29,206 nt of DNA from Candidatus Aenigmatarchaeota archaeon (GTDB taxonomy: Archaea > Aenigmatarchaeota > Aenigmatarchaeia > CG10238-14), in NCBI GenBank assembly GCA_017610225.1, contig JAFCCM010000019.1, forward strand, positions 1 through 29,206, in the 5' to 3' direction. Below are positions 7,038 through 13,465 of this stretch, piece by piece. The first letter of the stretch is position 1, and every line of letters starts with the position of its first letter. Under the pieces are notes generated by a model. That model saw only the letters and a program-made list of their open reading frames with translations, was not told where the DNA came from and made no database searches. The translations under genes were made by a program, and so were the position numbers.

Positions 7038-7265
7038 TTATCTTCTTCTTACTCTCTTTTTTACTGTTCTTCTTGCTGTTGTTTTTCTTGCAGCTGTTCT
7101 TCTTTTTGCTCCAACTCTTCTTGTTGGTGTTTTTCTTTTTGTTGTTCTCTTTCTTGTTGTTCTTGCAGCTGTTCTTCTTTTTGCTCCAACTCTTCTTGTT
7201 GTTCTTCTTTTCACAGTTCTTCTTGCTGTTGTTTTTCTCTTTGTAGTTCTTCTTCTTAAAACCAT
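7038..7265 (-). CDS. Arg/Thr/Lys-rich repeat protein (H1-tail-like)
   Basis: A 75-residue protein with 27 Arg, 11 Lys and 18 Thr by my count and no acidic residue. TRRVGAKRRTAAR occurs twice (23-35 and 48-60), flanked by two copies of KTTARRTVK (11-19 and 61-69). The layout is A-B-spacer-B-A. No fold is expected; it should wrap or compact nucleic acid, like histone H1 C-terminal tails or the basic proteins seen in DPANN genomes. The start ATG at 7265 has AAGG a few nt upstream and a TATA-like AT-rich stretch about 20-30 nt upstream. It follows the second NUDIX gene in antisense order but has its own promoter region. Repeat-driven expansion or contraction is likely. Confidence 0.75.
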   Translation of the reverse strand: MVLRRRTTKRKTTARRTVKRRTTRRVGAKRRTAARTTRKRTTKRKTPTRRVGAKRRTAARKTTARRTVKKRVRRR

Positions 7266-7416
7266 TTAATTACCTTATTTTATATTTAATATTAAATTTG
7301 CTTTATCTAGTTAATAAATCTTTTGTTTTAAGGTTGTAATTCATTTTAACTCTTGTTTTAATTTTTATTATAAAATACATTAGAAAATTCTATTGAGTTT
7401 TATTTCAGAATAAGAT

Positions 7417-7755
7417 TCATATAAGACTAATATACTCTTTGATAATTGGAATTATTTCTTTTACTTCAAGTTGTGATCTGCTGAGATGGTTTTGTTGCTT
7501 AAAGGGGTCTGAATTAATGATAAGAATTATTCCATTATTTGTCTTTTCAAGTCTCAACTTTATTTGTGTTTCTCCATTTTTTGGTTCTCTTATGTAAGTT
7601 TCTCTTGGAAAGTATTTTGTTGATCCATCAAATCCCCACATTACACCGTTTTCGTGTGTGTGAGAAAACATGAAACCTAGTTGCTGTAATTGATCTTTTA
7701 GTTCTGATGAGATAAAGACTTCTTGTTTTGTTTGTGTTTCTGTTTGCATGGACAT
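7417..7755 (-). CDS. hypothetical protein, about 110 residues
   Basis: A 112-residue soluble protein I do not recognise. A Gln/Thr-rich N-terminus (MQTETQTKQEV) is followed by LKDQLQQLGFMFSHTHENG, an aromatic WGFDGSTKYFPRETYI segment, two predicted strands (TQIKLRLEK, GIILIINSD) and a C-terminal amphipathic helix. There is no membrane segment and no metal or nucleotide motif. The short upstream gap to the divergent cutA gene (43 nt) must hold both promoters. The roughly 150 nt downstream of it (7266-7416) are AT-rich and hold no gene I can see. Confidence 0.55.
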   Translation of the reverse strand: MSMQTETQTKQEVFISSELKDQLQQLGFMFSHTHENGVMWGFDGSTKYFPRETYIREPKNGETQIKLRLEKTNNGIILIINSDPFKQQNHLSRSQLEVKEIIPIIKEYISLI

Positions 7756-7798
7756 TATTATGGGAAGGGTTTAATAAATTGTTTTCCTATTTATTTTT

Positions 7799-8110
7799 AT
7801 GGAAGAATTTTGTCAAGTTCTGATAAGTGTGCCATCTAAAGAAGAAGCGAATACTATTTCAGATGTTCTTATTAAGAAAAAACTTATTGCTGGATCTCTA
7901 ATTATAAATGGTCCTTCAAGATATTGGTGGAAAGGTAAGATTGTAGAAAAAGAATATTGGAATATAATTGCATTTTCGATGATTAAAACCAAAAACGAGA
8001 TTATTTCAGAAGTTAGAAAAGTTCATAGTGATGAATGCCCTATAATTGCATTCTCTAGACTGGATGGGAATGAAGATTTTTTGGAATGGATTAAAAAATA
8101 TGTTGGATGA
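7799..8110 (+). CDS. cutA: CutA1 divalent-cation tolerance-like protein
   Basis: A 103-residue protein, the normal length for CutA1. Landmarks are QVLISVPSKEEANTISDVLI, KKLIAGSLIINGPSRYWWKGK (the conserved Y-W-W-G-K turn), IVEKEYWNIIAFSMIKTK and ECPIIAFSR....DFLEWI. CutA1 forms very stable PII-like trimers; it has been linked to divalent cation tolerance, but its molecular role is unsettled. The canonical N-terminal Cys-Asn of the first loop is less clear here. The last 20 nt overlap the convergent ASCH gene. Confidence 0.9.
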   Translation: MEEFCQVLISVPSKEEANTISDVLIKKKLIAGSLIINGPSRYWWKGKIVEKEYWNIIAFSMIKTKNEIISEVRKVHSDECPIIAFSRLDGNEDFLEWIKKYVG

Positions 8111-8435
8111 GTCTGAATTTAATGATTTTTACTTTAGTTTTAGGAGTAACTTTCATATGATAATACCTAGAATAGGTTTCATACATATCTTCATCAGATG
8201 AAAATTTCTCATGACCCTGTTTATCTTCATCTGTTAAATTTCCAAAAGTTGTTTCTTTTACATTAATAACCTTTGCTCTTGCAAATTCTTGACCAAGTCT
8301 AGAATCATTGATATAAATAAGAGAAATAATATTCCCTACAGAAATATTTTTCTCATCATTGACTCTCCAAGTCGTATTTTTCTTTTCTTCCAAAATTAAC
8401 TTTGGGAGAGGTTCAAAAAATTTCAGAGTTTTCAT
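8091..8435 (-). CDS. ASCH-domain protein
   Basis: A 114-residue protein. It starts MKTLKFFEPLPKLILEEKKN, then TTWRVNDEKNISVGNIISLI, a strand KVINVKETTFGNLTDED and a C-terminal strand KVKIIKFRL. The order of W-R-x-x-D/E, VGDxI-like turn and helix-rich end fits the ASCH/PUA-like RNA-binding fold, suggesting RNA or modified-nucleotide binding. The ATG at 8435 is 2 nt after the 3' end of tRNA-Lys. Longer forms in frame would begin inside the tRNA and are rejected. With no room for a separate promoter, the mRNA probably arises by tRNA 3' processing. Confidence 0.75.
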   Translation of the reverse strand: MKTLKFFEPLPKLILEEKKNTTWRVNDEKNISVGNIISLIYINDSRLGQEFARAKVINVKETTFGNLTDEDKQGHEKFSSDEDMYETYSRYYHMKVTPKTKVKIIKFRLIQHIF

Positions 8436-8437
8436 AA

Positions 8438-8511
8438 TGGGCCCAGAGGGATTTGAACCCTCGACCTTGTGGTTAAGAGCCACCTGCTCTACCATGCTGA
8501 GCCATGGGCCC
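8438..8511 (-). tRNA. tRNA-Lys (CTT)
   Basis: The acceptor GGGCCCA (8511-8505) pairs with TGGGCCC (8445-8439), discriminator A at 8438. The D-stem GCTC/GAGC is intact. The anticodon stem GGTGG/CCACA (one end mismatch) encloses CTCTTAA, giving anticodon CTT. The T-arm is GAGGG-TTCAAAT-CCCTC. There is no intron and no CCA. It lies in a divergent arrangement with rnp1 and directly ahead of the ASCH gene. Confidence 0.95.
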
Positions 8512-8517
8512 CGACTT

Positions 8518-8539
8518 CAGTAATATTACTGTTAACAGT
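8518..8539. promoter_or_regulatory. two overlapping perfect palindromes
   Basis: CAGTAATATTACTG (8518-8531) and ACTGTTAACAGT (8528-8539) are each perfect palindromes and share ACTG. This gives three CAGT half-sites in alternating orientation between the divergent tRNA-Lys and rnp1 genes. An operator is inferred. Confidence 0.5.
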
Positions 8540-8567
8540 TATTAATTTATTACTTCTAGTAAAAATA

Positions 8568-8858
8568 ATGATTAGTATGTCAATAACACCAGAAAATTTA
8601 GTAAGACACGAGCTCATCGGACTAGAAGTAGAGATAAAACAAAGTACTAATCCCTCGCAGAAAGGACTAGAAGGGAGAGTAATAGATGAATCGTTCAAAA
8701 CACTAGAAATAGAGACAAAAACAGGAGAAAAGACTATTCCCAAAGAAAATACAACTTTTGTATTCACAATCCCCGACGGAAGTAAAGTTCAAGTTAACGG
8801 TAATCTATTGTTAGGGAGACCTGAAGATAGGATAAAAAAGAAGTTATCAAAATGGTAA
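8568..8858 (+). CDS. rnp1: ribonuclease P protein component 1 (Rpp29)
   Basis: About 96 residues, the archaeal Rpp29/Pop4 length. It begins MSITPENLVRHELIGLEVEI, followed by a Sm-like barrel with GLEGRVIDESFKTLEIET, GEKTIPKENTTFVF and LLLGRPEDRIKKKL, all typical of the subunit that helps the RNase P RNA process pre-tRNA 5' ends. ATGs at 8568 and 8577 are both possible; family alignment favours the second. Longer in-frame forms read through tRNA-Lys and are not real. In canonical archaeal clusters it lies between aIF1 and S17; here it still precedes S17 but the link to aIF1 is broken. Confidence 0.88.
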   Translation: MISMSITPENLVRHELIGLEVEIKQSTNPSQKGLEGRVIDESFKTLEIETKTGEKTIPKENTTFVFTIPDGSKVQVNGNLLLGRPEDRIKKKLSKW

Positions 8859-8907
8859 AAAAAGTTAAGTTTTAATTCTTCTGGGATTCATTACTATTAG
8901 CAAAAAG

Positions 8908-8916
8908 CTTTTAAAA
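8908..8916 (+). promoter_or_regulatory. TATA box before the S17 gene
   Basis: CTTTTAAAA, with its centre about 26 nt upstream of the ATG at 8939. A start site there would make a leaderless S17 mRNA, separate from rnp1. Confidence 0.45.
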
Positions 8917-8938
8917 TGTTAAGATAATAAGAATAGAG

Positions 8939-9280
8939 ATGAAAAATATGAAAAACAAGACAAGAGATATAGGATATGATGTTAAACCTCCAGAAAAGAC
9001 CTGTGAGGACCCAAATTGCCCATTTCATGGTACTCTACCTGTTAGAGGCAAAATTCTTGAGGGTTTAGTTAAATCTGAAAAGATGCAAAAAACTGTTATT
9101 GTTGAAAGAAAATATCTCCACTTTGTTCCAAAATATGAAAGATATGAAAGAAGACACAAAACTATTTCCGCTCACAGACCTGATTGTATACCCCTCAAAA
9201 GGGGAGACAAGGTTAAAATAGCTGAATGTAGACCTTTATCCAAAACAAAACACTTTGTTGTAATCGAAAAGATGAGTTAA
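8939..9280 (+). CDS. rps17: 30S ribosomal protein uS17
   Basis: A 113-residue archaeal/eukaryal-type uS17 (S11 in eukaryotes). The [17 protein letters not shown] segment (about 22-38) is diagnostic of this lineage. The OB-fold follows: [24 protein letters not shown]... and [26 protein letters not shown]. It binds the 5' domain of 16S rRNA. The ATG at 8939 is preceded by a TATA-like box rather than an SD; a second ATG is 9 nt inside. Its TAA is immediately followed by the uL14 ATG. Confidence 0.95.
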   Translation: MKNMKNKTRDIGYDVKPPEKTCEDPNCPFHGTLPVRGKILEGLVKSEKMQKTVIVERKYLHFVPKYERYERRHKTISAHRPDCIPLKRGDKVKIAECRPLSKTKHFVVIEKMS

Positions 9281-9679
9281 ATGAAACCATTAAAAGCAAA
9301 TGTAACAAGAGGAATCCCAGTAGGAACAATGCTAGAATGCGCAGACAATACTGGAGCCAAGAAATTAGGTTTGATAGCCGTGAAAGGATATCATGGAAGA
9401 AAAAGTAGGTTACAATCTGCTGGTGTGGGAGATGTAGTTGTCTGTTCAGTCAAAAAAGGAACCAAAAAATGGAGAAAACAAGTCGTTAAAGCTCTTATAA
9501 TCAGGCAAAAAAAGGAATACAGGAGAGCAGATGGTATGAGGATAAAATTCGAAGATAATGCTGCAATAATTGTTAATGATAAAAATGAACCTCAAGGTTC
9601 ACAAATCAAAGGTCCTGTGGCTAGAGAAATTACTGGTAGATTTCTCTCTATTGGTAAAGTTTCAAGTTTTGTGGTGTAA
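9281..9679 (+). CDS. rpl14: 50S ribosomal protein uL14
   Basis: A 132-residue uL14. It has ARGI-type N-terminus TRGIPVGTMLECADNTGAKK, the conserved GLIAVKGYHGRKSR, VGDVVVCSVKKG and DGMRIKFEDNAAIIVND, ending in PVAREITGRF. It sits at the subunit interface bridging 23S and 16S rRNA. The start abuts the uS17 stop, so translation is coupled. Normal archaeal length, no oddities. Confidence 0.97.
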   Translation: MKPLKANVTRGIPVGTMLECADNTGAKKLGLIAVKGYHGRKSRLQSAGVGDVVVCSVKKGTKKWRKQVVKALIIRQKKEYRRADGMRIKFEDNAAIIVNDKNEPQGSQIKGPVAREITGRFLSIGKVSSFVV

Positions 9680-9682
9680 AAA

Positions 9683-10174
9683 ATGAAGTTTTGGTCTAAA
9701 AATTGGAAATCGTCTATACAACCTAGAAAACAAAGAAAATATATTTATAACGCTCCACTTCATGTCAAAAGAAAATTCCTCTCTGCTAATTTGTCGAAGG
9801 AATTAAGAAAAAAATATAATAGAAGATCGTTCCCTCTCAGAAAAGGAGATGAAGTAGAAGTTATGAGAGGAGAATTCAAAAAAAAGAAAGGGAAAATCAA
9901 TAAAGTAGTTGTTAAAAAAACAAAGGTTTATATTGATGGTGTAATAAGAAAGAAAGTTGATGGTTCAGATATATCAGTTCATATTCATCCAAGTAATCTA
10001 AGAATAATAGAATTAGATCTGAATGATAAAAAAAGATTAAAGGCTTTGAATAAAAGTGTTAAGAGGAAAGAAAATGGTAAAAAGACACATGAAAAGACTG
10101 TCAGCACCAAAGTTCTGGCAAGTCAAAAGAAAGGAAGCAAAGTACGTAACAAGACCAAGACCAGGTCCTCATAA
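9683..10174 (+). CDS. rpl24: 50S ribosomal protein uL24, C-terminally extended
   Basis: A 163-residue uL24; archaeal versions are usually about 120-130. The N-terminus SSIQPRKQRKYIYNAPLHVK and the KOW motif FPLRKGDEVEVMRGEFKKKKGKI are typical. ISVHIHPSNLRIIELDLNDKKR is the normal end region. About 32 residues more follow, rich in Lys/Ser/Thr, encoded entirely inside the start of eS4 in another frame (101-nt overlap). Either the stop was lost and the overlap tolerated, or the tail is used. It begins 3 nt after uL14 and initiates 50S assembly at the 5' end of 23S rRNA. Confidence 0.93.
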   Translation: MKFWSKNWKSSIQPRKQRKYIYNAPLHVKRKFLSANLSKELRKKYNRRSFPLRKGDEVEVMRGEFKKKKGKINKVVVKKTKVYIDGVIRKKVDGSDISVHIHPSNLRIIELDLNDKKRLKALNKSVKRKENGKKTHEKTVSTKVLASQKKGSKVRNKTKTRSS

Positions 10175-10808
10175 GTTAGATGGGTCTATACCTTTACAAA
10201 TCTTGGTTAGAAACATACTTGGTTTAGTTGATACAGGTTCAGATGCTAAAAGAATGATAAAATCGGGTGATATTCTAGTCGATGGTAAATCTAGAAAAGA
10301 TCATAAATATTCAGCAGGATTAATGGATGTTATATCGATTCCAAAAATGAAGAATAATTATAGAATAACTATTGATCATAAAGGGTTAAAAGTAATAGAA
10401 TGTCCTGGAAAAGAAAGTAAAACAAAACTAGTTAGAATAGGGGATAAAACTCTAATTGAAAAAGGTAATGTTCAACTTAATCTTCATGATGGAAGAAATC
10501 TTATAGTTCAAGTAAAAAATCCTAAAAAACCAACAGAAGATGTTTACAAGACTGGTGATACATTACTCATAGAATTACCTAGTCAAAAAATTCTTGACCA
10601 TTTCAAGTTTGAAAAAGGTAATTATGGATTATTAACAGGTGGTCAAAATAAAGGTGTTTTTACAAAAATTAAACAAACAATTGAAACCAGAAGTAGAGAA
10701 CCAAATAAAGTCATTTGTGAAAAAGAAGGTAAAGAATTTGAAGCCATTAAAGATTATGTATTCATTGTTGGTAAAACCAAACCTGTAATTACATTAGAAG
10801 GTAAGTAA
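10074..10808 (+). CDS. rps4e: 30S ribosomal protein eS4
   Basis: A 244-residue eS4, found only in archaea and eukaryotes. The N-terminus MVKRHMKRLSAPKFWQVKRK matches the family, followed by TRPRPGPHKLDGSIPL, an S4-like RNA-binding segment (LVDTGSDAKRMIKSGDILVDG), the central domain and a KOW-like GNYGLLTGGQNKG. I choose the ATG at 10074 because it aligns with family starts and has AGAGG about 9 nt upstream; the in-frame start at 10056 is less likely. It overlaps uL24 by 101 nt and ends 1 nt before uL5. Confidence 0.95.
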   Translation: MVKRHMKRLSAPKFWQVKRKEAKYVTRPRPGPHKLDGSIPLQILVRNILGLVDTGSDAKRMIKSGDILVDGKSRKDHKYSAGLMDVISIPKMKNNYRITIDHKGLKVIECPGKESKTKLVRIGDKTLIEKGNVQLNLHDGRNLIVQVKNPKKPTEDVYKTGDTLLIELPSQKILDHFKFEKGNYGLLTGGQNKGVFTKIKQTIETRSREPNKVICEKEGKEFEAIKDYVFIVGKTKPVITLEGK

Positions 10809-10809
10809 T

Positions 10810-11310
10810 ATGAATCCGATGCAAGAAATAAGAATAGAAAAAGTAACCCTGAATATGGGTTGTGCTGGAGATAAGATAAAGATTCAAAAATCCCAGAAGT
10901 TTTTAGAAAAACTCACAAATCAGAAGCCTTATGTTACTCTAACCAAAAAAAGAACTACATTTGGATCTACTAAAGGAAAAGCTATGGGAGTTAAGGTTAC
11001 TTTGAGAAAAGAAAGGGCTGAAAATTTTTTAAAGGATGGATTCGAGTCTATTGACAAAAAAATAAAATCTAGTCAAGTTAATGATGGTAATTTTTCATTC
11101 GGAATAAAAGAAAGTATAGACATGCCAAATGTCAAGTATGATTCAGATATAGGGATTGTGGGATTGGATGTTTGTGTGACATTGGAAAGACCTGGATTTA
11201 GGATAAAAAGAAGAGGAATTAAACAAGCAAAAATCGGTAAAAAACATTTAATATCTAAAGAGCAAACTATTGATTGGATTAAAAATCATGGGGTGTCTAT
11301 TGATGGATAG
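10810..11310 (+). CDS. rpl5: 50S ribosomal protein uL5
   Basis: A 166-residue archaeal uL5. Landmarks are MQEIRIEKVTLNMGCAGD, QKPYVTLTKKRTTFG, KGKAMGVKVTLRKERAENFL, SFGIKESIDMPNVKYDSDIG, then LDVCVTLERPGFRIKRRGIKQAKIG. It binds 5S rRNA and contacts the P-site tRNA. The start is the ATG at 10810 (second ATG at 10819). SD-like AGGTAAG lies just upstream at the eS4 end. The last codons overlap the ATG of the unknown 59-residue ORF. Confidence 0.96.
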   Translation: MNPMQEIRIEKVTLNMGCAGDKIKIQKSQKFLEKLTNQKPYVTLTKKRTTFGSTKGKAMGVKVTLRKERAENFLKDGFESIDKKIKSSQVNDGNFSFGIKESIDMPNVKYDSDIGIVGLDVCVTLERPGFRIKRRGIKQAKIGKKHLISKEQTIDWIKNHGVSIDG

Positions 11311-11482
11311 AGAGATGTTTGCATATGATATGATACTTAAATTGTCTGGTGTTATATTCAGAAAAGCTCAAATGGAAAAGAATTTTGAGAAAGTTTACAA
11401 TGAAGTTTTTACTAAAATGGTTACTACTGATTTTGAGACTGATATGGATATGCTCGAGATATTCGGGAATGTTGGTGGGTAG
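11303..11482 (+). CDS. unknown 59-residue ORF between uL5 and uS14
   Basis: An ATG at 11303 opens 59 codons ending in TAG at 11480-11482, overlapping the uL5 stop by 8 nt and ending 1 nt before the uS14 ATG. The peptide starts [20 protein letters not shown] and goes on [20 protein letters not shown], then an acidic end ([16 protein letters not shown]). It looks like two amphipathic helices and is acidic, unlike the basic ribosomal proteins beside it. I know no archaeal ribosomal protein in this place. The overlap at both ends implies translation coupled with uL5 and uS14. It could be a lineage-specific ribosome or assembly factor, or a chance ORF filling a spacer of about 170 nt, though such spacers are unusual here. 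Confidence 0.55.
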   Translation: MDREMFAYDMILKLSGVIFRKAQMEKNFEKVYNEVFTKMVTTDFETDMDMLEIFGNVGG

Positions 11483-11483
11483 A

Positions 11484-11630
11484 ATGGCTGAAAGAAAATA
11501 TGGTAAAGGAAAAATTAAATGCCGTCAGTGTGGAAGGACTGGTGGTATTATCCGTAAGTATGGATTGAATTATTGCAGACAATGTTTCAGGGAAGTCGCT
11601 AAGAGTATGGGATTTAGTAAGAATAGTTAG
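11484..11630 (+). CDS. rps14: 30S ribosomal protein uS14, zinc-binding form
   Basis: A 48-residue uS14 of the short, zinc-binding archaeal type. It begins [20 protein letters not shown] and ends in [18 protein letters not shown]. The four Cys (CRQC and CRQC) bind one zinc. I place the start at the ATG 11484; upstream in-frame codons read through the preceding ORF and have no similarity. It is the last gene of this plus-strand unit. In other archaea S8 follows; here the convergent aIF1 gene follows after 28 nt. Confidence 0.95.
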   Translation: MAERKYGKGKIKCRQCGRTGGIIRKYGLNYCRQCFREVAKSMGFSKNS

Positions 11631-11658
11631 ATTCTAATTCTACTTTAATTAATATTTT

Positions 11659-11964
11659 TTACTCAACTTCTATCTGTTCCTCATCAAAACCAAGTTTGAC
11701 CAAAAGTTCTTTTATCTTCCTTAAATGATTTCCTTGCAATTCTATATTTCCTTCCTTATATGATCCGCCACAAGCTAATTTTCTTTTCAAGTCTTTCAGT
11801 ACAGTCTTAGCCGAATCTTTAGATATTCCTTTAACTATTGTCACTGGTTTTCTGAATCTCCTTGTGGTAACATATGATTTTATTTTCTGGCTTTCTCTTT
11901 CAACAACTTCACATACACAAAGTTCTTTTGGTAAACCACATTTTTCACAAATTTCTCCTACCAA
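11659..11964 (-). CDS. translation initiation factor aIF1 (SUI1)
   Basis: A 101-residue SUI1/eIF1-family protein. An N-terminal zinc-knuckle-like part, CEKCGLPKELCVCE, precedes the core: KSYVTTRRFRKPVTIVKGI, DLKRKLACGGSYKEGNIELQG, HLRKIKELLVKLGF. aIF1 monitors start-codon selection on the 30S subunit. I accept a TTG start at 11964 because GGTGGTGA lies about 6 nt upstream and no in-frame ATG exists before the Cys cluster. It is the last gene of the minus-strand ribosomal unit, 54 nt after uL29. Rpp29 should follow but lies inverted elsewhere. Confidence 0.92.
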   Translation of the reverse strand: MVGEICEKCGLPKELCVCEVVERESQKIKSYVTTRRFRKPVTIVKGISKDSAKTVLKDLKRKLACGGSYKEGNIELQGNHLRKIKELLVKLGFDEEQIEVE

Positions 11965-12018
11965 TTCTTCACCACCGTTAACCTAGAATAAGTAAATACA
12001 AGATAAATATAATTTTTT

Positions 12019-12219
12019 TCACTCATTTGTTCTTTCTCTCTCATTTTTTAATGTTAGTAACCTTGCAATATCTCGTCTTATAATTTTTATTCTACCAGGG
12101 TTCTTGATATTCCCACCCATCTCAATATTTCCCCTTTCTTTTAATAATTCTAATTTTAGTTCTTTTAACCTTTTCTCTTGATCAGTTAATTTTAATTTTC
12201 TAATTTCCTTTATCCTCAT
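12019..12219 (-). CDS. rpl29: 50S ribosomal protein uL29
   Basis: About 66 residues. It has MRIKEIRKLKLTDQEKRLKE, LKLELLKERG and the conserved NPGRIKIIRRDIARLLTL. It is a two-helix protein near the peptide exit tunnel. ATG 12219 fits family starts (MRIKEIR) and has GTGAT just upstream; an alternative GTG at 12228 overlaps the uS3 stop (GTGA). Translation is coupled to uS3 either way. Confidence 0.93.
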   Translation of the reverse strand: MRIKEIRKLKLTDQEKRLKELKLELLKERGNIEMGGNIKNPGRIKIIRRDIARLLTLKNERERTNE

Positions 12220-12224
12220 GATAA

Positions 12225-13082
12225 TCACTTTTTAGATTTTTTCGGTTTCTTTACTTTAGTTACTATCTTCTTCTTAGATTTCTTAGTTGTCTTTTTCTTG
12301 GGTTCAGGTTTCTTCTTTTTTTCTTTAACAATTTTCTTATTGTTCCCAGTCTTTTTAGATGATTTCTCTTTTGGTTTAGCTTTTTCTAATTTGACTTTTT
12401 TCTTCTTTTCAGTAGATTTCTCTTTTTCTTCAACTTTCTCTTCTTCCTTTTCTTCTTCAACAACCTCAGACCTTTCTCTTAATTTCTCGTTTAACTCGGA
12501 AATTTTCCCAGATAGAGCTTCAGGCATATCTTTCATTATCTCAACTTTTACACCAATTGTTCCTAGTTTAACAACAGCCTTAGCAAATCCCTTATCAAGA
12601 ATATTATCAGCATAATAACCAGAATGTTTAATATAACCTAATTTAAATTTTTGGAATCTTCCTCTTTCTCCTCCAACTTTTCCACCAACTTTAATTTGAA
12701 CACCAACAGCACCATTTTTCATAATCTCGTTAATATAAAAATTAACTACTTTTTTATAGAATGATCCCCTTTCAACAGTACTTGCAATTCTGCTTGCAAC
12801 CACTTGCGCATTCAAAAATTGATTTTCTATTTCTTTAACATCAAGCATAGGATTTTCTAATCCAAAGTTTTCTTTAATATCCTCTGTAATTTCTTTTATA
12901 ATTCTACCAGATCTTCCAATAACCAGACCAGGTCTACTGGCATGAACAATTATTCTTGTACCTAATGGTGTTCTTTGGATTTCAATATGACTATAACCAG
13001 CCTTTTCAAACCTTTTCTTCAAATAATCTTCTATCTGAACTTCTTTTATACCTTCCTTGATAAAATATGATTCTATTGCCAT
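12225..13082 (-). CDS. rps3: 30S ribosomal protein uS3, long basic tail
   Basis: A 285-residue uS3. The N-terminus EGIKEVQIEDYLKKRFEKAG and type II KH domain (GLVIGRSGRIIKEITEDI, about 52-69) precede the C-domain with QIKVGGKVGGERGRFQKFK. Archaeal uS3 usually ends near residue 210. Here a low-complexity tail of about 75 residues follows, first acidic (EEEKEEEKVEEK) and then Lys-rich to the end (KKSKKKIVTKVKKPKKSKK). uS3 lines the mRNA entry channel and helps helicase action. The ATG overlaps the uL22 stop by 1 nt (TAATG). Confidence 0.95.
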   Translation of the reverse strand: MAIESYFIKEGIKEVQIEDYLKKRFEKAGYSHIEIQRTPLGTRIIVHASRPGLVIGRSGRIIKEITEDIKENFGLENPMLDVKEIENQFLNAQVVASRIASTVERGSFYKKVVNFYINEIMKNGAVGVQIKVGGKVGGERGRFQKFKLGYIKHSGYYADNILDKGFAKAVVKLGTIGVKVEIMKDMPEALSGKISELNEKLRERSEVVEEEKEEEKVEEKEKSTEKKKKVKLEKAKPKEKSSKKTGNNKKIVKEKKKKPEPKKKTTKKSKKKIVTKVKKPKKSKK

Positions 13083-13462
13083 TATCTCTCCTCAAGCTCT
13101 AGTTTTAATTCACAGATTTTAGCCCTTCTTCCACGATGTGTCCATCTACTCTTAGGAAGCATAAACCCAAATGTTTTGTTTGTTTGAGCATGTCTTACAA
13201 ATAGTTTTTCTGTATCCAAACCTTTTGCTTCTGCATTTGCTTCACAATCTCTTATCAGATTAAGTATTTCTTCTGAAGCTTTTGTAAAGTATCTCCCGTT
13301 AATGTTTCTCTTTTCTTCAAGTAATTCATTCAATAAAGTTTTAGCTTTTCTAACCGGTTTGTTCTTGATATGTTTAAACAAAACTACGGAATCTTTCCTT
13401 GAAATCCGTGCTAAAGGTCTTGATGCCTTTGCTATTTTTTCTTGTTTCATTCTTATTACCAT
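13082..13462 (-). CDS. rpl22: 50S ribosomal protein uL22
   Basis: A 126-residue uL22. It has ASRPLARISRKDSVVLFKHI, KPVRKAKTLLNELLEEKRN, the helix ASEEILNLIRDCEANAEAKG and the tunnel hairpin HAQTNKTFGFMLPKSRWTHRGRR. It lies along the exit tunnel. It is a little shorter than the usual archaeal length of about 150 at the N-terminus, but no domain is missing. It starts 3 nt after the uS19 stop. Confidence 0.96.
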   Translation of the reverse strand: MVIRMKQEKIAKASRPLARISRKDSVVLFKHIKNKPVRKAKTLLNELLEEKRNINGRYFTKASEEILNLIRDCEANAEAKGLDTEKLFVRHAQTNKTFGFMLPKSRWTHRGRRAKICELKLELEER

Positions 13463-13465
13463 AAT

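Noticed and set aside
7038..7265. CRISPR-like repeats
   Set aside because: The direct repeats are coding repeats in one open frame, with no regular unique spacers and no cas genes.
6841..7269. Plus-strand ORF rich in Leu and Val that resembles membrane segments
   Set aside because: It is antisense to the NUDIX gene and to the Arg/Thr repeat gene; the hydrophobic look comes from complements of Arg, Lys and Thr codons.
8436..8495. N-terminal extension of the ASCH frame
   Set aside because: It lies inside tRNA-Lys; the family-like sequence begins at MKTLKFF.
8469..8567. N-terminal extension of the Rpp29 frame with a hydrophobic stretch
   Set aside because: It reads antisense through tRNA-Lys and the palindromic promoter, and family similarity begins only at MSITPENL.
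11349..11483. Longer N-terminus for uS14
   Set aside because: It reads the unknown ORF in another frame; uS14 of this type starts at [16 protein letters not shown].
12298..12615. Plus-strand Phe/Ser-rich ORF
   Set aside because: Antisense of the Lys/Glu-rich uS3 tail; no start signal or independent support.
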